Part shown: positions 1-8,364 of the stretch, in pieces | Numbering within the stretch: position 1 is the stretch's first letter | How the letters are laid out: the number at the start of each line of letters is the position of its first letter | IMG/VR virus record: IMGVR_UViG_3300013125_000039 | Coordinates: 1-27,114 of that record | Reading direction: 5' to 3' (one strand) | DNA length: 27,114 bases | DNA from: a virus | Position numbers and translations under genes: made by a program | Notes under the pieces: model-generated | Seen by the model: the letters and a program-made list of their open reading frames with translations, nothing else | What the model was told of the DNA's origin: nothing | The model's database searches: none

Positions 1-1833
1 GCAGGAAAGACTTTATTCTTCGGAACATTTGATAGTGTTCGTGAAATGAACAAAACCTTAAATCAATTCTTTGAAGACATGGGCGATGTTCAATATGAGT
101 CATTTGATATGCGTGAAAGATTTGTTGATTCTTCTGGTGTAATTTTTGCTATTCAAAATGCAAGAATACTTGAAAATATGCTTAAAGGGATGGGAGAAGA
201 ATCGCAAGATATTAAACGCCTTGCAAATATTGTAGGTCACGAGTTTTTAAAGAAATGGGCAGGAGGAAGATTTGCTCATAGAAATCAATCCACTATTGCA
301 GGCTATAGCATAAATATTGTAAATGCTTTGCACAAATATATTGAAACTTTTCCAAAAGCAATGGTTAGAAAATTCATGGCTGCTGAGATTGAAGATGCTG
401 TTGCAAGGCTTCCTGAAACCGAAAAGAAGTATGGGAAAAATCTTGTTGATTACTTTACAGGAAAAATATTAAAAGAGGGAAAGGTTAATCAAGCTATAAG
501 AACAGTTATTTTTAATGCATACTTTATGCTTAAGCCTGCTTTTGCGGTAGTAAATTTGACACAAAGGCTTATTACAACAATTCCTAAAGCTATAGAGCAA
601 ACAGGTTCTCTTGGTGATGGACTTAAAATTGCTCGAGAAGCGCAAATACAAGAACTTGATTATTATAAACATCAATTTCAAACTATGTTACAAACAAAAG
701 AGTTTAAAGGACTTTATGATGCTATTGATACTTATGAAAAGCTAACTTATGAAGAGAAAATGATTATCAAAAAGCTTGTCGCAGAAGGTGTTATTGCACC
801 TTTAAGAACACACGAAATTGTAGAAAGTTCAAAAATTGGTAGAGCTTTTTCATTTTTTGCCAGTCTTTCAGAAAAGTCTAACAGGCTTATGTCAGCTTTT
901 GCAGCTTTGAAAATAGGACGCTTAAAAGGATTAAAAGGTCAGGAGCTTCAAGATTATACAATGAATTTTGTTAACAGAACTCAGTGGCTTTATAATAAAG
1001 CAAATAGGGCTGAACTTGCAAGGGGGATACTTGCTCCAGTTATGATGTTTAAAAGTTTTGTTTTAAATGATTTAAACTTCATGAAGCAGTTGTATCCAAA
1101 TAAAAAAGCATTTGGAGTTGCAGTAGCAGCAAGGCTTTCTCTTGGTGGTGTTGGAGGGATTTACGGTGCACAAGCTTTAATGTCTGTTTTTGCGTTGGTC
1201 ATGAGTTCTATTCTTGGAAATGATGAATGGGAGCTTGACAAGAAAGAGTTTAAAGATAAATTTCCAAGATGGTTTACAGAAGGACTTCCTTCACTGATGG
1301 GAGTTTCAGGTAGTTCTATGTTTGGTTCTTCAGAACTTTTTGGCACAGCTTTAAGTCCTTATGCAAAAGCTCTTTATACGGTAGGAGCTGAGTATAAAAC
1401 ACTTGGAGAAGTTAGACCTGAAACATGGAGAAAGATACTTCCTTCACAAGCTAAACATATATGGAGACTTAATCTTAAAGAGAGATTTCAGGATGAGGAT
1501 ATAAAACATCTTCCAAAAGAGATTCGTAAGAGGGTCATGTTTTTGTGGAAAGACACGCCCAAAGAGCAACAGACATGGGAATCTTTTCTTGATATTGTAG
1601 GGTTTGCTACAGAAACCCCTGCCCAATTTTATGAGACAATAAATGCAATTAAAGGGACTGCAAATGTTTTCCAGAAAAGAAAGACTGAGTATGCAAGAAA
1701 AATTGCTAAAGCTTTGTTTGAGAAAGACTATGAAAGAGCATCTAAGCTGAGAAGAGAAGCCAGAGAGAAAGGATATGCTCTTTCACGAGTTTCAATTCGA
1801 AGGTTTTTAAGAAGAATGCGAACCGCTCGGTGA
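1..1833 (+). CDS. C-terminal part of a large virion-associated (internal virion / polyvalent-like) protein, 5' partial
   Basis: The reading frame is open from the first base, so the true start lies outside the window; about 610 residues are visible and the first internal ATG is at 46. The protein is mostly helical and charged, with a hydrophobic Gly/Ala-rich stretch near residues 368-400 that could insert in a membrane, and an Arg-rich tail. The NRTQWLYNK motif followed by a PVMMFKSF segment resembles the C-terminal domains of very large phage polyvalent or internal virion proteins (LPD38-like); I recall this from the family and did not search it. Lying last in a plus-strand block with no further late gene before the strand switch fits an ejected or internal head protein. 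It ends 19 bp from the convergent minus-strand module. Confidence 0.6.
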   Translation, partial: AGKTLFFGTFDSVREMNKTLNQFFEDMGDVQYESFDMRERFVDSSGVIFAIQNARILENMLKGMGEESQDIKRLANIVGHEFLKKWAGGRFAHRNQSTIAGYSINIVNALHKYIETFPKAMVRKFMAAEIEDAVARLPETEKKYGKNLVDYFTGKILKEGKVNQAIRTVIFNAYFMLKPAFAVVNLTQRLITTIPKAIEQTGSLGDGLKIAREAQIQELDYYKHQFQTMLQTKEFKGLYDAIDTYEKLTYEEKMIIKKLVAEGVIAPLRTHEIVESSKIGRAFSFFASLSEKSNRLMSAFAALKIGRLKGLKGQELQDYTMNFVNRTQWLYNKANRAELARGILAPVMMFKSFVLNDLNFMKQLYPNKKAFGVAVAARLSLGGVGGIYGAQALMSVFALVMSSILGNDEWELDKKEFKDKFPRWFTEGLPSLMGVSGSSMFGSSELFGTALSPYAKALYTVGAEYKTLGEVRPETWRKILPSQAKHIWRLNLKERFQDEDIKHLPKEIRKRVMFLWKDTPKEQQTWESFLDIVGFATETPAQFYETINAIKGTANVFQKRKTEYARKIAKALFEKDYERASKLRREAREKGYALSRVSIRRFLRRMRTAR

Positions 1834-1852
1834 CCTCCACTATTGCTTTTCA

Positions 1853-2041
1853 TTACACCTCCTTGAATATGTTAAGTGGAATATCTAAAACTTTCATTTC
1901 TTCTTCCATTATCTTTAATGCTTTTTCAACAAGTGCTTTGTCTTTTGTGTTGTAAGAAACATAAACAAGCTCTTTTTGAAGAATTTTAGGAAGCTTTTCT
2001 CCAACCCACCATGCTTTATCAGACTTTCTTTTTTTAAGCAT
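1853..2041 (-). CDS. Small hypothetical protein (62 aa)
   Basis: A short Lys/Glu-rich protein with a WWVGEKLPK segment near the N-terminus and a predicted helix after residue 35. It is the last gene of the minus-strand module. Its ATG directly follows the TGA of the upstream ATPase gene, and a GGAG ribosome site overlaps the end of that gene, so translation is probably coupled. No family is recognised. Confidence 0.6.
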   Translation of the reverse strand: MLKKRKSDKAWWVGEKLPKILQKELVYVSYNTKDKALVEKALKIMEEEMKVLDIPLNIFKEV

Positions 2042-3232
2042 TCAATCTCCTTTTTGATTATCTGGTGACAAAAGTTCATAATAAATTATTCCATTATTAA
2101 ATGTCTTCTTAATCAGCTTCATATCAATAAGTGTAGCAATAACAATATCAATATCCTTTGGACTAATATCTCTCCATACACTCTTTAATAATTGTTCACG
2201 GGAAAGAATCTTAAAGTCTTGAACATATTTTAAAACAGCATCAATGTCTGGTGCATGAATACTTCTTCCTGCACTTCCAAAAGCATTAACCATTTTCTCT
2301 TCAAGTTGTTCTATGATATATAAAGCACTTTTAAGATGCTCTTTTGTGATTATTCGGTTTTCTGAAAACGAAGCAGAGATAATCATTGCTGTCTTTAAAA
2401 GATGAATATGTTTTCTTTCGTAATAGCCTTCAAATCTTATGTCATTGCTTGACTTCAAAGGATTTCCCTCATACCAATCTATAAACCACTTCTCGCCACT
2501 ATCATCAAGATTCATCTCTCCTTTCATCATAGATATTTTCTCAAGGTCATACCATAAATCTGCTTGAAGTTTCTTTTCGTGCTCACTAAGTAAAGGTCTT
2601 GCATTTCTATGTCTCGGTCTGTCTTCAACAACAAATATTACCCTTGACGTAAAACCTCCACCTATGGCATTCATAGGAACACTTCCAACAAGCCATGTTG
2701 GTGTAGTTCCTGCAAGCATGTTTAACCATACTCCTCTGATAGTGTCTATCCCCATATTTTTAGTTCGATACTCCCATTTATCGTGACAATCATAAAGGTC
2801 TGTAAGTAAACTAAGTAAGTCATAGTTATTAGTTCCAAGAAAAACACTTAGCTCTTTACTTATAATAGTGAGTGATGAGTGCACATAAGGTTCTTTCTTT
2901 TCAGTCAACTCTATCTTAGCTTCACTTCCTGCGATAGCACGAATTAAAGCTTCTCTTGTTGTTGCGTCTGCACTAAACTTTACATCATCAAGTTTAAACG
3001 CAAGTTTTGTTGCTATATTTATAGCTGAATTTTTTCTGCAACCAGGTGGCCCAACAAGCACAATATACATGTTCGGGTAAACCTCAAAGTGTCCCATGTT
3101 AAGCCATACCTGCCTTCGTAAACATGCTGCAATAATGCTTATCCCACACCATTGATGGTATGTGTCAGGAGATTCTGCTTTCTTTGTATATTCCATATAA
3201 GTGTCAAGCCAGTTTTTGCATTTTCTATCCAT
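2042..3232 (-). CDS. DUF3987-like P-loop ATPase, putative phage replication helicase
   Basis: 396 residues. A short N-terminal helical domain (residues 1-50) leads into a P-loop, GPPGCRKNSA (61-70). Phage and plasmid DUF3987 proteins typically have GPPGxRK followed by S, G or T; here Asn takes the usual Ser/Thr place. A probable Walker B/sensor acidic residue lies in ISKELSVFLG (E127), and GGGFTSR (R197) looks like an arginine finger. The last ~60 residues look like a winged helix. Proteins of this type usually sit beside phage DNA polymerases and are thought to be primase-helicases or helicases that open the replication fork. Two genes upstream is the DNA polymerase, which fits. The exact biochemical role is inferred. 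Confidence 0.75.
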   Translation of the reverse strand: MDRKCKNWLDTYMEYTKKAESPDTYHQWCGISIIAACLRRQVWLNMGHFEVYPNMYIVLVGPPGCRKNSAINIATKLAFKLDDVKFSADATTREALIRAIAGSEAKIELTEKKEPYVHSSLTIISKELSVFLGTNNYDLLSLLTDLYDCHDKWEYRTKNMGIDTIRGVWLNMLAGTTPTWLVGSVPMNAIGGGFTSRVIFVVEDRPRHRNARPLLSEHEKKLQADLWYDLEKISMMKGEMNLDDSGEKWFIDWYEGNPLKSSNDIRFEGYYERKHIHLLKTAMIISASFSENRIITKEHLKSALYIIEQLEEKMVNAFGSAGRSIHAPDIDAVLKYVQDFKILSREQLLKSVWRDISPKDIDIVIATLIDMKLIKKTFNNGIIYYELLSPDNQKGD

Positions 3233-3262
3233 CCTCTAAGTTCACCTCAATATTAGTAGTAT

Positions 3263-3685
3263 TTAGATATTTTTATTCTCTTCTGAAGCTTTATTAAGTA
3301 AGTTTAATAAGTTACTATAACTTGTATTTTCAAGTGCCTTTTCTACAATATCATCAATAATAAGCTCTTCAGGTTCTCCAACCTTTTCTTTTATTGGATT
3401 TCCTGCCATTTTATTCATACTTTCAGTGCATTGTTTTTCAATAGCATACCTTTTTTTTCCTGTTTCAATGCTATCTTGAAACCATCCAGAGCGAAGCAAA
3501 TTGTAAATAGAATAACCACATTCCATACAATCTACATAACGAAGTTGAATGGTTGCAGGAATAATATGGTCTACATTTAGCGTTCCCATTTGAAATCTTT
3601 CAAAATCATCTTCTGTAAAAACAACATTATTTTTTCGTGATTCTATTGACCATTCTTTACCTCCACATACTGGACAAATTATCAT
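3263..3685 (-). CDS. Zinc-ribbon protein (140 aa)
   Basis: The protein opens with a zinc knuckle, CPVCGG (residues 4-9 from the chosen start), paired with CMECG about 50 residues later, as in a split zinc ribbon. The C-terminal third is acidic and helical. I chose ATG 3685, which overlaps the polymerase stop codon as ATGA and has GGAGG 8 nt upstream, over an in-frame TTG at 3700. The partner and function are unknown; its place between polymerase and helicase suggests a replication accessory role (inference). Confidence 0.7.
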   Translation of the reverse strand: MIICPVCGGKEWSIESRKNNVVFTEDDFERFQMGTLNVDHIIPATIQLRYVDCMECGYSIYNLLRSGWFQDSIETGKKRYAIEKQCTESMNKMAGNPIKEKVGEPEELIIDDIVEKALENTSYSNLLNLLNKASEENKNI

Positions 3686-6006
3686 TTCATATCCCTCCAA
3701 TTCATTCCTGATTTAATTTTAATGGGGATGAAAAATTCCCTTCCTCTTACATTTAAATCTACTCTCATACAACGATATAACTCTTTGTAAACAAGCTCTT
3801 TCTTTTCTGGTGGATGTTGAACAAGAAGAGAGTCATGAACCTGTAAAAGAATTTCTATGTCTTTGTGTTTACTACAAACTTCATTATAAAACCTAATTAA
3901 ACCAAGATTTAAAACACTTGCTACTGTTTCTTGCGGAGCGTATGCAATGGCTTCTTTGAAAAGCTTTTCTCCAATTCTATCAAAAAAGATTCTTTTCCTG
4001 CTAAGAGGAGTGATGATTGTCCTACTACGTTTAATTTCGTCTTCCACTCTTTTGTGCCATTTAACAAGATTAGGTGAAGCGTTGTAGTATTTTTGAATAA
4101 GTTTTTTAGCTTCTGCAGCTGTGATTCCAAGTTGTTCGGAAACAGTAACCCATGTGCCTTTATAATTACATGAATGGCGAATCCTTTTTGCTCGATAGTA
4201 AAGGCTTTCAGTTCCTCTGCCCTCATTTTCTTTTTCATTTTTGTCTTTATTGACTTCTTCATCACTTACCCCCCATATAAGATTTGCAGTATAAGTATGA
4301 ACACTTTTTCCGCTATTCATAATATTAATAAGCTGGTCATCTTGGCAAAAATAAGCAACAACCCTTGCTTCAGCTCCATCAAGGTCACACTCTGTAAACA
4401 TCATTCCTTCATCTGGAATAATCATATCTCGAATTTTCTGAGGAAAGTTTTGAAGATTTCTTCCACTTCCAAAAACACTTTCAGAGGAAGAAAGCCTACC
4501 TGTTTCTGTTCCTGTGGAATTGAATGAGCAGCGTATTCTATTATCAACACTGTCAACATCCATTTCAATATAGTTTGAAATGATTGTTCTTTCATTCCTT
4601 ATTGAAATAATGTTATTTAATTCAGGACTTTTTTTGCTTAACCTTTCAAGAGCCTTCTTGTTTGTGGTAGGCTTTCCTGTCTTTTTGTTTATAGGAACAT
4701 CTAAGCCAAGCTTTGTGATTAACGCAGAAACTTGTTTTGGAGAAGATGGATTAACATCTCCATAAACTTCTTTCAATCCTTCAATTTTTTGTTTCATTTG
4801 AGGAATAAGAACTTTGCGATACTCTTCCCTTTTTGCTTCGTCAAAGCGAAGCCCTCTAAGCATCATGTAAAGCAAAGGTTCTACAAGTTCCATCATAAAG
4901 TTAAAGGTATGGCGGACACCTAAGTCGTCTATTTCTTTTTCAAGAGCTTCTTTAACTTCATAAGTAACTGCTGCATCACGAGCATTATATCTCCAAAGCA
5001 TTTGAAGATTAGAGACTTCAGCTTGCCATATATGAAGGTCATCTTTATAATAAGGTTCATTTGTATAAAGAGAAGCAAGAAAGCCAAGTCCTTTAGGCAT
5101 CTCAGAATAACAGCTGTGTTGTGCAATCATAGTATCATACCAGGGTTTAGATGGAAGAATTTTAAAGGCTCTAAATAAGTATTGAATGTCAAATGAAATA
5201 TTTTGACCGACTTTTGTAAGTTCAGGTCTTGTTAAAAGCCATTCAAGAGTATCAAGAACCTTTTTCAATGAAGACATTTCACCCCAATAAGCTTTGGTTG
5301 TGGGAATACTTATAGCTTCATTCTTAGAAAAAGCAATACTGCAACAGGTAATAAGATTGTGGGATGTTTCTATATCGTAGGTTAAAAATGGTTGTTTCAA
5401 GTTGAAACATGCATTGTAACCCTTTGAAACAAATGATTCAATATCTCCATAAGTGGGTTCAATAATTAAGTTTCTTTGGGGAAGAAGGACTTCTGGAAAT
5501 GCTGATTGCTCCAAAGCTTTCTTAAAGTCACGTGAAACAATAGCTCCAAAACTCCATTGACGTAATACCGCTGCAGGGTGGTATGTTCCAATGGTTTTAA
5601 CAACTCTTCCAGAAGGCAACTTACATTCCATAATACTTCCACGCCATTTTCCAATACTTGACTGACCTGTTAAAGCCCAAAGAGCATTTGAGCCAAGAGC
5701 AATGAAAATGTTTGCTTTAGAAGCTTCAAGCTCATTCAGCAATTCGTCTCTTGCTTGAAGTAATTCTGGTTTTGGAATATGCTTTTTCCAATAGATTGAA
5801 AAGTCGTTTCCAGGAGGTCTTGTCTTTACAACATTAGTTATGTAACACTCTTGACGAGCTACCCCTATTGTATGAAGTTTCATATTAAGAATATTTCCTG
5901 ATTGACCACAGAAAGGTCTTCCTTCAAGCTCTTCTGTCATGCCAGGTGCTTCCCCAATTATAGCAATATTGCTTGAAAGAGAACCTTCTGGAGGAACTAT
6001 TATCAT
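3682..6006 (-). CDS. Family A DNA polymerase with N-terminal uracil-DNA glycosylase domain and 3'-5' exonuclease
   Basis: 774 residues, three domains. Residues 1-170 match a family 4/5-type uracil-DNA glycosylase: GEAPG (18-22), GRPFCGQSG (29-37), TNVVKTRPPGN (57-67) and HPAAVLR (143-149). Residues 205-350 are a DnaQ-type exonuclease: DIE (211-213), Exo II with D273, Exo III YNARD (D344). Residues 370-774 are the polymerase: motif A CDLDGAEAR (540-548), a motif B region near 605-617 ending HSCNYKG, and motif C QVHDS (722-726). The CxxC cysteines that start the Fe-S site of family 4 glycosylases are absent. This is the replicative polymerase of the phage. It overlaps both neighbours by ATGA. 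Similar glycosylase-polymerase fusions are known in some phages, for example SPO1-like. Confidence 0.95.
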   Translation of the reverse strand: MIIVPPEGSLSSNIAIIGEAPGMTEELEGRPFCGQSGNILNMKLHTIGVARQECYITNVVKTRPPGNDFSIYWKKHIPKPELLQARDELLNELEASKANIFIALGSNALWALTGQSSIGKWRGSIMECKLPSGRVVKTIGTYHPAAVLRQWSFGAIVSRDFKKALEQSAFPEVLLPQRNLIIEPTYGDIESFVSKGYNACFNLKQPFLTYDIETSHNLITCCSIAFSKNEAISIPTTKAYWGEMSSLKKVLDTLEWLLTRPELTKVGQNISFDIQYLFRAFKILPSKPWYDTMIAQHSCYSEMPKGLGFLASLYTNEPYYKDDLHIWQAEVSNLQMLWRYNARDAAVTYEVKEALEKEIDDLGVRHTFNFMMELVEPLLYMMLRGLRFDEAKREEYRKVLIPQMKQKIEGLKEVYGDVNPSSPKQVSALITKLGLDVPINKKTGKPTTNKKALERLSKKSPELNNIISIRNERTIISNYIEMDVDSVDNRIRCSFNSTGTETGRLSSSESVFGSGRNLQNFPQKIRDMIIPDEGMMFTECDLDGAEARVVAYFCQDDQLINIMNSGKSVHTYTANLIWGVSDEEVNKDKNEKENEGRGTESLYYRAKRIRHSCNYKGTWVTVSEQLGITAAEAKKLIQKYYNASPNLVKWHKRVEDEIKRSRTIITPLSRKRIFFDRIGEKLFKEAIAYAPQETVASVLNLGLIRFYNEVCSKHKDIEILLQVHDSLLVQHPPEKKELVYKELYRCMRVDLNVRGREFFIPIKIKSGMNWRDMK

Positions 6007-6245
6007 TTTGTATCTCCTTTGGGTATTTTATTTTGGAGTTCTCTTAGATAACTATACAAGTGTAGAACATTATATGACGCTTCTCTCATAAACCCAATTA
6101 TGTATGGATTAACAGAACCCGCATCTTTAAAAATCTGAGACATAGACATTTGACGTAAAAGCTCAGATATTCCTGCAACGCTAAAGCAAAGCTGGTTTAT
6201 GTTTTGCCATTTATTTCTTGAAAGCTTAGTCCTTTTTCTTTTCAT
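6003..6245 (-). CDS. Small hypothetical protein (80 aa)
   Basis: A basic N-terminus (MKRKRTKLSRNKW) is followed by amphipathic helices. No known family is recognised. The TGA overlaps the polymerase ATG, and its own ATG overlaps the stop of the gene upstream, so it is embedded in the translationally coupled replication operon. The basic start could bind nucleic acid, but this is only a guess. Confidence 0.6.
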   Translation of the reverse strand: MKRKRTKLSRNKWQNINQLCFSVAGISELLRQMSMSQIFKDAGSVNPYIIGFMREASYNVLHLYSYLRELQNKIPKGDTK

Positions 6246-6436
6246 TTAAATTTTCTCCTTTTAGAGAGTTTCTTTTCTGCTTTGGAAAGCTTGTTTTGTG
6301 CTTTCCCTATATTAAATGTTCCACCAGAATAAAACATTCGTGGTCTGCCATCTTCTTCCCAAAAGTTCTCTTTTTGGCATCCATATTTTTCACAATTCTT
6401 CTTTTTACATTCTTTTCCTGTCATTACACATTGCAT
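6242..6436 (-). CDS. Small cysteine-rich protein (64 aa)
   Basis: Five cysteines fall in the first 20 residues (CVMTGKECKKKNCEKYGC), followed by a Lys-rich tail, which suggests a small metal-binding domain. The ATG at 6436 has GGAGG 9 nt upstream. A second in-frame ATG at 6424 would instead overlap the upstream stop as TAATG. The overlap of 13 nt with the upstream gene argues for coupling. Function unknown. Confidence 0.6.
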   Translation of the reverse strand: MQCVMTGKECKKKNCEKYGCQKENFWEEDGRPRMFYSGGTFNIGKAQNKLSKAEKKLSKRRKFK

Positions 6437-6630
6437 TTACATTGTCCTCCATAAGAAAAATCTTTATAGGGTTTTCCAGTAGTTATATCACAAACTGAAT
6501 GCTGTCTTATAAGACATCCATCCCAAAATAGATATTTAGGTGAATAAAACTTACAGTTTGATTTAATCGTAGGGCAAAAGCTAATTGGTTCTGAAAGAAT
6601 AGTTTTTAAAGCTTCTTTTTTATTTAACAT
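6424..6630 (-). CDS. Small cysteine-rich protein (68 aa)
   Basis: Six cysteines are spread over residues 19-66 (FCPTIKSNC, DGC, SVC, QCKC), with tyrosine-rich spacing, resembling a small zinc or Fe-S binding protein. The neighbouring gene downstream is also Cys-rich and overlaps it, so the two may act together (inference). No family recognised. Confidence 0.6.
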   Translation of the reverse strand: MLNKKEALKTILSEPISFCPTIKSNCKFYSPKYLFWDGCLIRQHSVCDITTGKPYKDFSYGGQCKCNV

Positions 6631-6631
6631 T

Positions 6632-7945
6632 TTAATTTCCTCCTATAAGGTCTGCCATTCCTGCATCTTTCATTTTTAAGGCTTTTGCTACATTAGAAAG
6701 AGCTATACTATGGTATTTCATATCAAGCTCAAAGCCTATAGGCTTACACCCCCTTTTTAATGCTGCAATTAAAGTTGAGCCACATCCACACATTGGGTCA
6801 AGGATGATATGACCAGGCAAGCATAGCCTTGAGATTAAATCTTCAAGAAGGTCAGAAGGTTTTTGTGAGGGATGCTCTCTGTTAACAGTAGGAACTCCTG
6901 CATAGTTTAAAACATTGGTAGTTCCTTGCTTTGTAAGAACAGCATCACCTCTAAGTCCATAAACAAAAAGGTCATAGCAGCGATTAAAATATTTCTCAGG
7001 TCTATTTGTTCTTCCTGTATTTGCACCCCTAACCCATACCCCTGGAATAACATCCATTGAAAAGCCCTCTTTACTCCAAAGGTCTATAAGAAATTGGGCA
7101 TTTTGAAATCCACAAAACATAAGGACAGCCGAATTATGTTTAAGAACTTTAGAAGCTTTTTGAATAAGAGTTGTAAGTGTTTCAACAAAATTTTCTTTTG
7201 TGTCATCATACTTGTCTTGATAAGACAAATCAGGAAGGTCTCTATTTTCAAATCTCGTGTTAAACACATCAATTCCATAAATCGGGTCTGAGATAAGGGC
7301 GTTTATAGAGTTTACTGGAAGAGCCTCTATAAGGTTATTACAATTACCAAAGAAGACTATGCTTTGAGCTTTCTTCCCATAATCTGTTTTGCTCTTTCTT
7401 AAAGCAAGTTCAGCTTTTGCTTCATCAATTTTATGCTTTTTAAAAGCCTTAATCGCTTGCTCTGTATTTTTACACCCTTCAAAAATTTCGGGTGTTGTTT
7501 CAAGAGCTTTAGAAAGAGAAATAGAGGTAGATAAACCTCTGATGTTTATTTTTGCAAACTCTGCTGTATCTCTATATCCCCAACCTTTTTGCTCTTTTGC
7601 AGAAAGAATTTTATGTAAGTCATCTAAAGCTTTTGCTTCTTCTTGCCAAGTGAATTGTTTTCTTTCTTTATTCTCCATAATCTCAAGAACTTTGTCATTA
7701 AGGGATGCGTCTGTTTCTACAATAGCCCTAACCTTAATTCCAAGCTCTTTACATGCACGAGTTCTTCTTTCACCTGCAATAAGAATAAATGTTCCATCAG
7801 TTTTTTGCCTTACTTGTATAGGGGTAATATTCTTTCCTGTAAGTTTAATAGCATCTTTAAGAGAATCAAGGTCACCCATATCTTTTCGGTATCTATCGTG
7901 TTCAATAATAATTTCGTTTGGGTCAAGCTCAAGAATTTGCTCCAT
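6632..7945 (-). CDS. ParB-like nuclease domain fused to a beta-class DNA (N4/N6) methyltransferase
   Basis: 437 residues. The N-terminal ~100 residues carry the ParB/sulfiredoxin-type motif IAGERRTRACKELG and the ENKERKQFTW segment of the ParB N-terminal domain. A helical DNA-binding middle follows. The C-terminal half is an amino-methyltransferase with motif IV first (DPIYG near 221, a DPPY variant), HPSQKP near 360 and the S-adenosylmethionine motif DPMCGCGST near 384. This order is the beta class. It would methylate adenine N6 or cytosine N4, perhaps to shield phage DNA or mark its origin. I chose ATG 7945 with GGAG 8 nt upstream over an adjacent TTG. ParB-methylase fusions recur in phages; the target site is unknown. 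Confidence 0.9.
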   Translation of the reverse strand: MEQILELDPNEIIIEHDRYRKDMGDLDSLKDAIKLTGKNITPIQVRQKTDGTFILIAGERRTRACKELGIKVRAIVETDASLNDKVLEIMENKERKQFTWQEEAKALDDLHKILSAKEQKGWGYRDTAEFAKINIRGLSTSISLSKALETTPEIFEGCKNTEQAIKAFKKHKIDEAKAELALRKSKTDYGKKAQSIVFFGNCNNLIEALPVNSINALISDPIYGIDVFNTRFENRDLPDLSYQDKYDDTKENFVETLTTLIQKASKVLKHNSAVLMFCGFQNAQFLIDLWSKEGFSMDVIPGVWVRGANTGRTNRPEKYFNRCYDLFVYGLRGDAVLTKQGTTNVLNYAGVPTVNREHPSQKPSDLLEDLISRLCLPGHIILDPMCGCGSTLIAALKRGCKPIGFELDMKYHSIALSNVAKALKMKDAGMADLIGGN

Positions 7946-7960
7946 CAAATTTTCTCCTTT

Positions 7961-8194
7961 TTATTGAGTAAGCTTTTTTAAAAGTTCTGCAAGTTTCTCT
8001 TTTGGGATTGATTTTACAAAATCATCAATTTGTCTGTCTTGATTTGATTTCACCTCCTTTTTCTTTTTACCATTTCTTTCTCCGCTTGGTGACGGTTTCT
8101 GCACCTTACTTCTTGTAAGCATTGAAATTTGAGCTTCAAGCTCTTCATCTGAAAGGTCTTTTACACTTCTTCCAAGCAAATCTTGAAGGTTCAT
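7961..8194 (-). CDS. Small hypothetical protein (77 aa)
   Basis: A short helical N-terminus (LQDLLGRSVKDLSDEELEAQI), a basic Lys-rich linker and a C-terminal amphipathic helix. The ATG overlaps the TGA of the upstream gene as ATGA. It sits directly before the ParB-methyltransferase gene. No family recognised. Confidence 0.6.
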   Translation of the reverse strand: MNLQDLLGRSVKDLSDEELEAQISMLTRSKVQKPSPSGERNGKKKKEVKSNQDRQIDDFVKSIPKEKLAELLKKLTQ

Positions 8195-8364
8195 TTTTTG
8201 TCTCCTTCAATGAAACACCATGGACTTGCTCCGTTCTTTACATCTTGCACATACTTCTTTACAAGCTTTCTGACAACAAAGGAAACCATGCGTGTTTCAG
8301 GAAGAATTTTTTTCAGCTCTCTTATGGTTTCTTTGTCTACGTCAACATGAAGTTGATGATTCAT
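8191..8364 (-). CDS. Small ribbon-helix-helix-like protein (57 aa)
   Basis: ATG at 8364, stop at 8191. The start overlaps the stop of the TSCPD gene, and its own stop overlaps the next ATG, both as ATGA, with GGAGGAG just upstream. The sequence has a short beta segment (HQLHVDVD) followed by two helices around SFVVRKLVKKYV, the spacing seen in Arc/CopG-type ribbon-helix-helix DNA-binding proteins. A role as a small phage repressor is plausible but not shown. Confidence 0.6.
   Translation of the reverse strand: MNHQLHVDVDKETIRELKKILPETRMVSFVVRKLVKKYVQDVKNGASPWCFIEGDKK

Noticed and set aside
5395-5411. Palindrome GTTTCAAGTTGAAAC resembling the operator element
   Set aside because: It lies within conserved polymerase coding sequence, lacks the AGTCATT part and has no promoter beside it.
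7389-7967. 192-codon plus-strand frame opposite the ParB-methyltransferase gene
   Set aside because: It is antisense to a gene with clear motifs and has a Ser/Cys/Phe-rich composition typical of a shadow frame.
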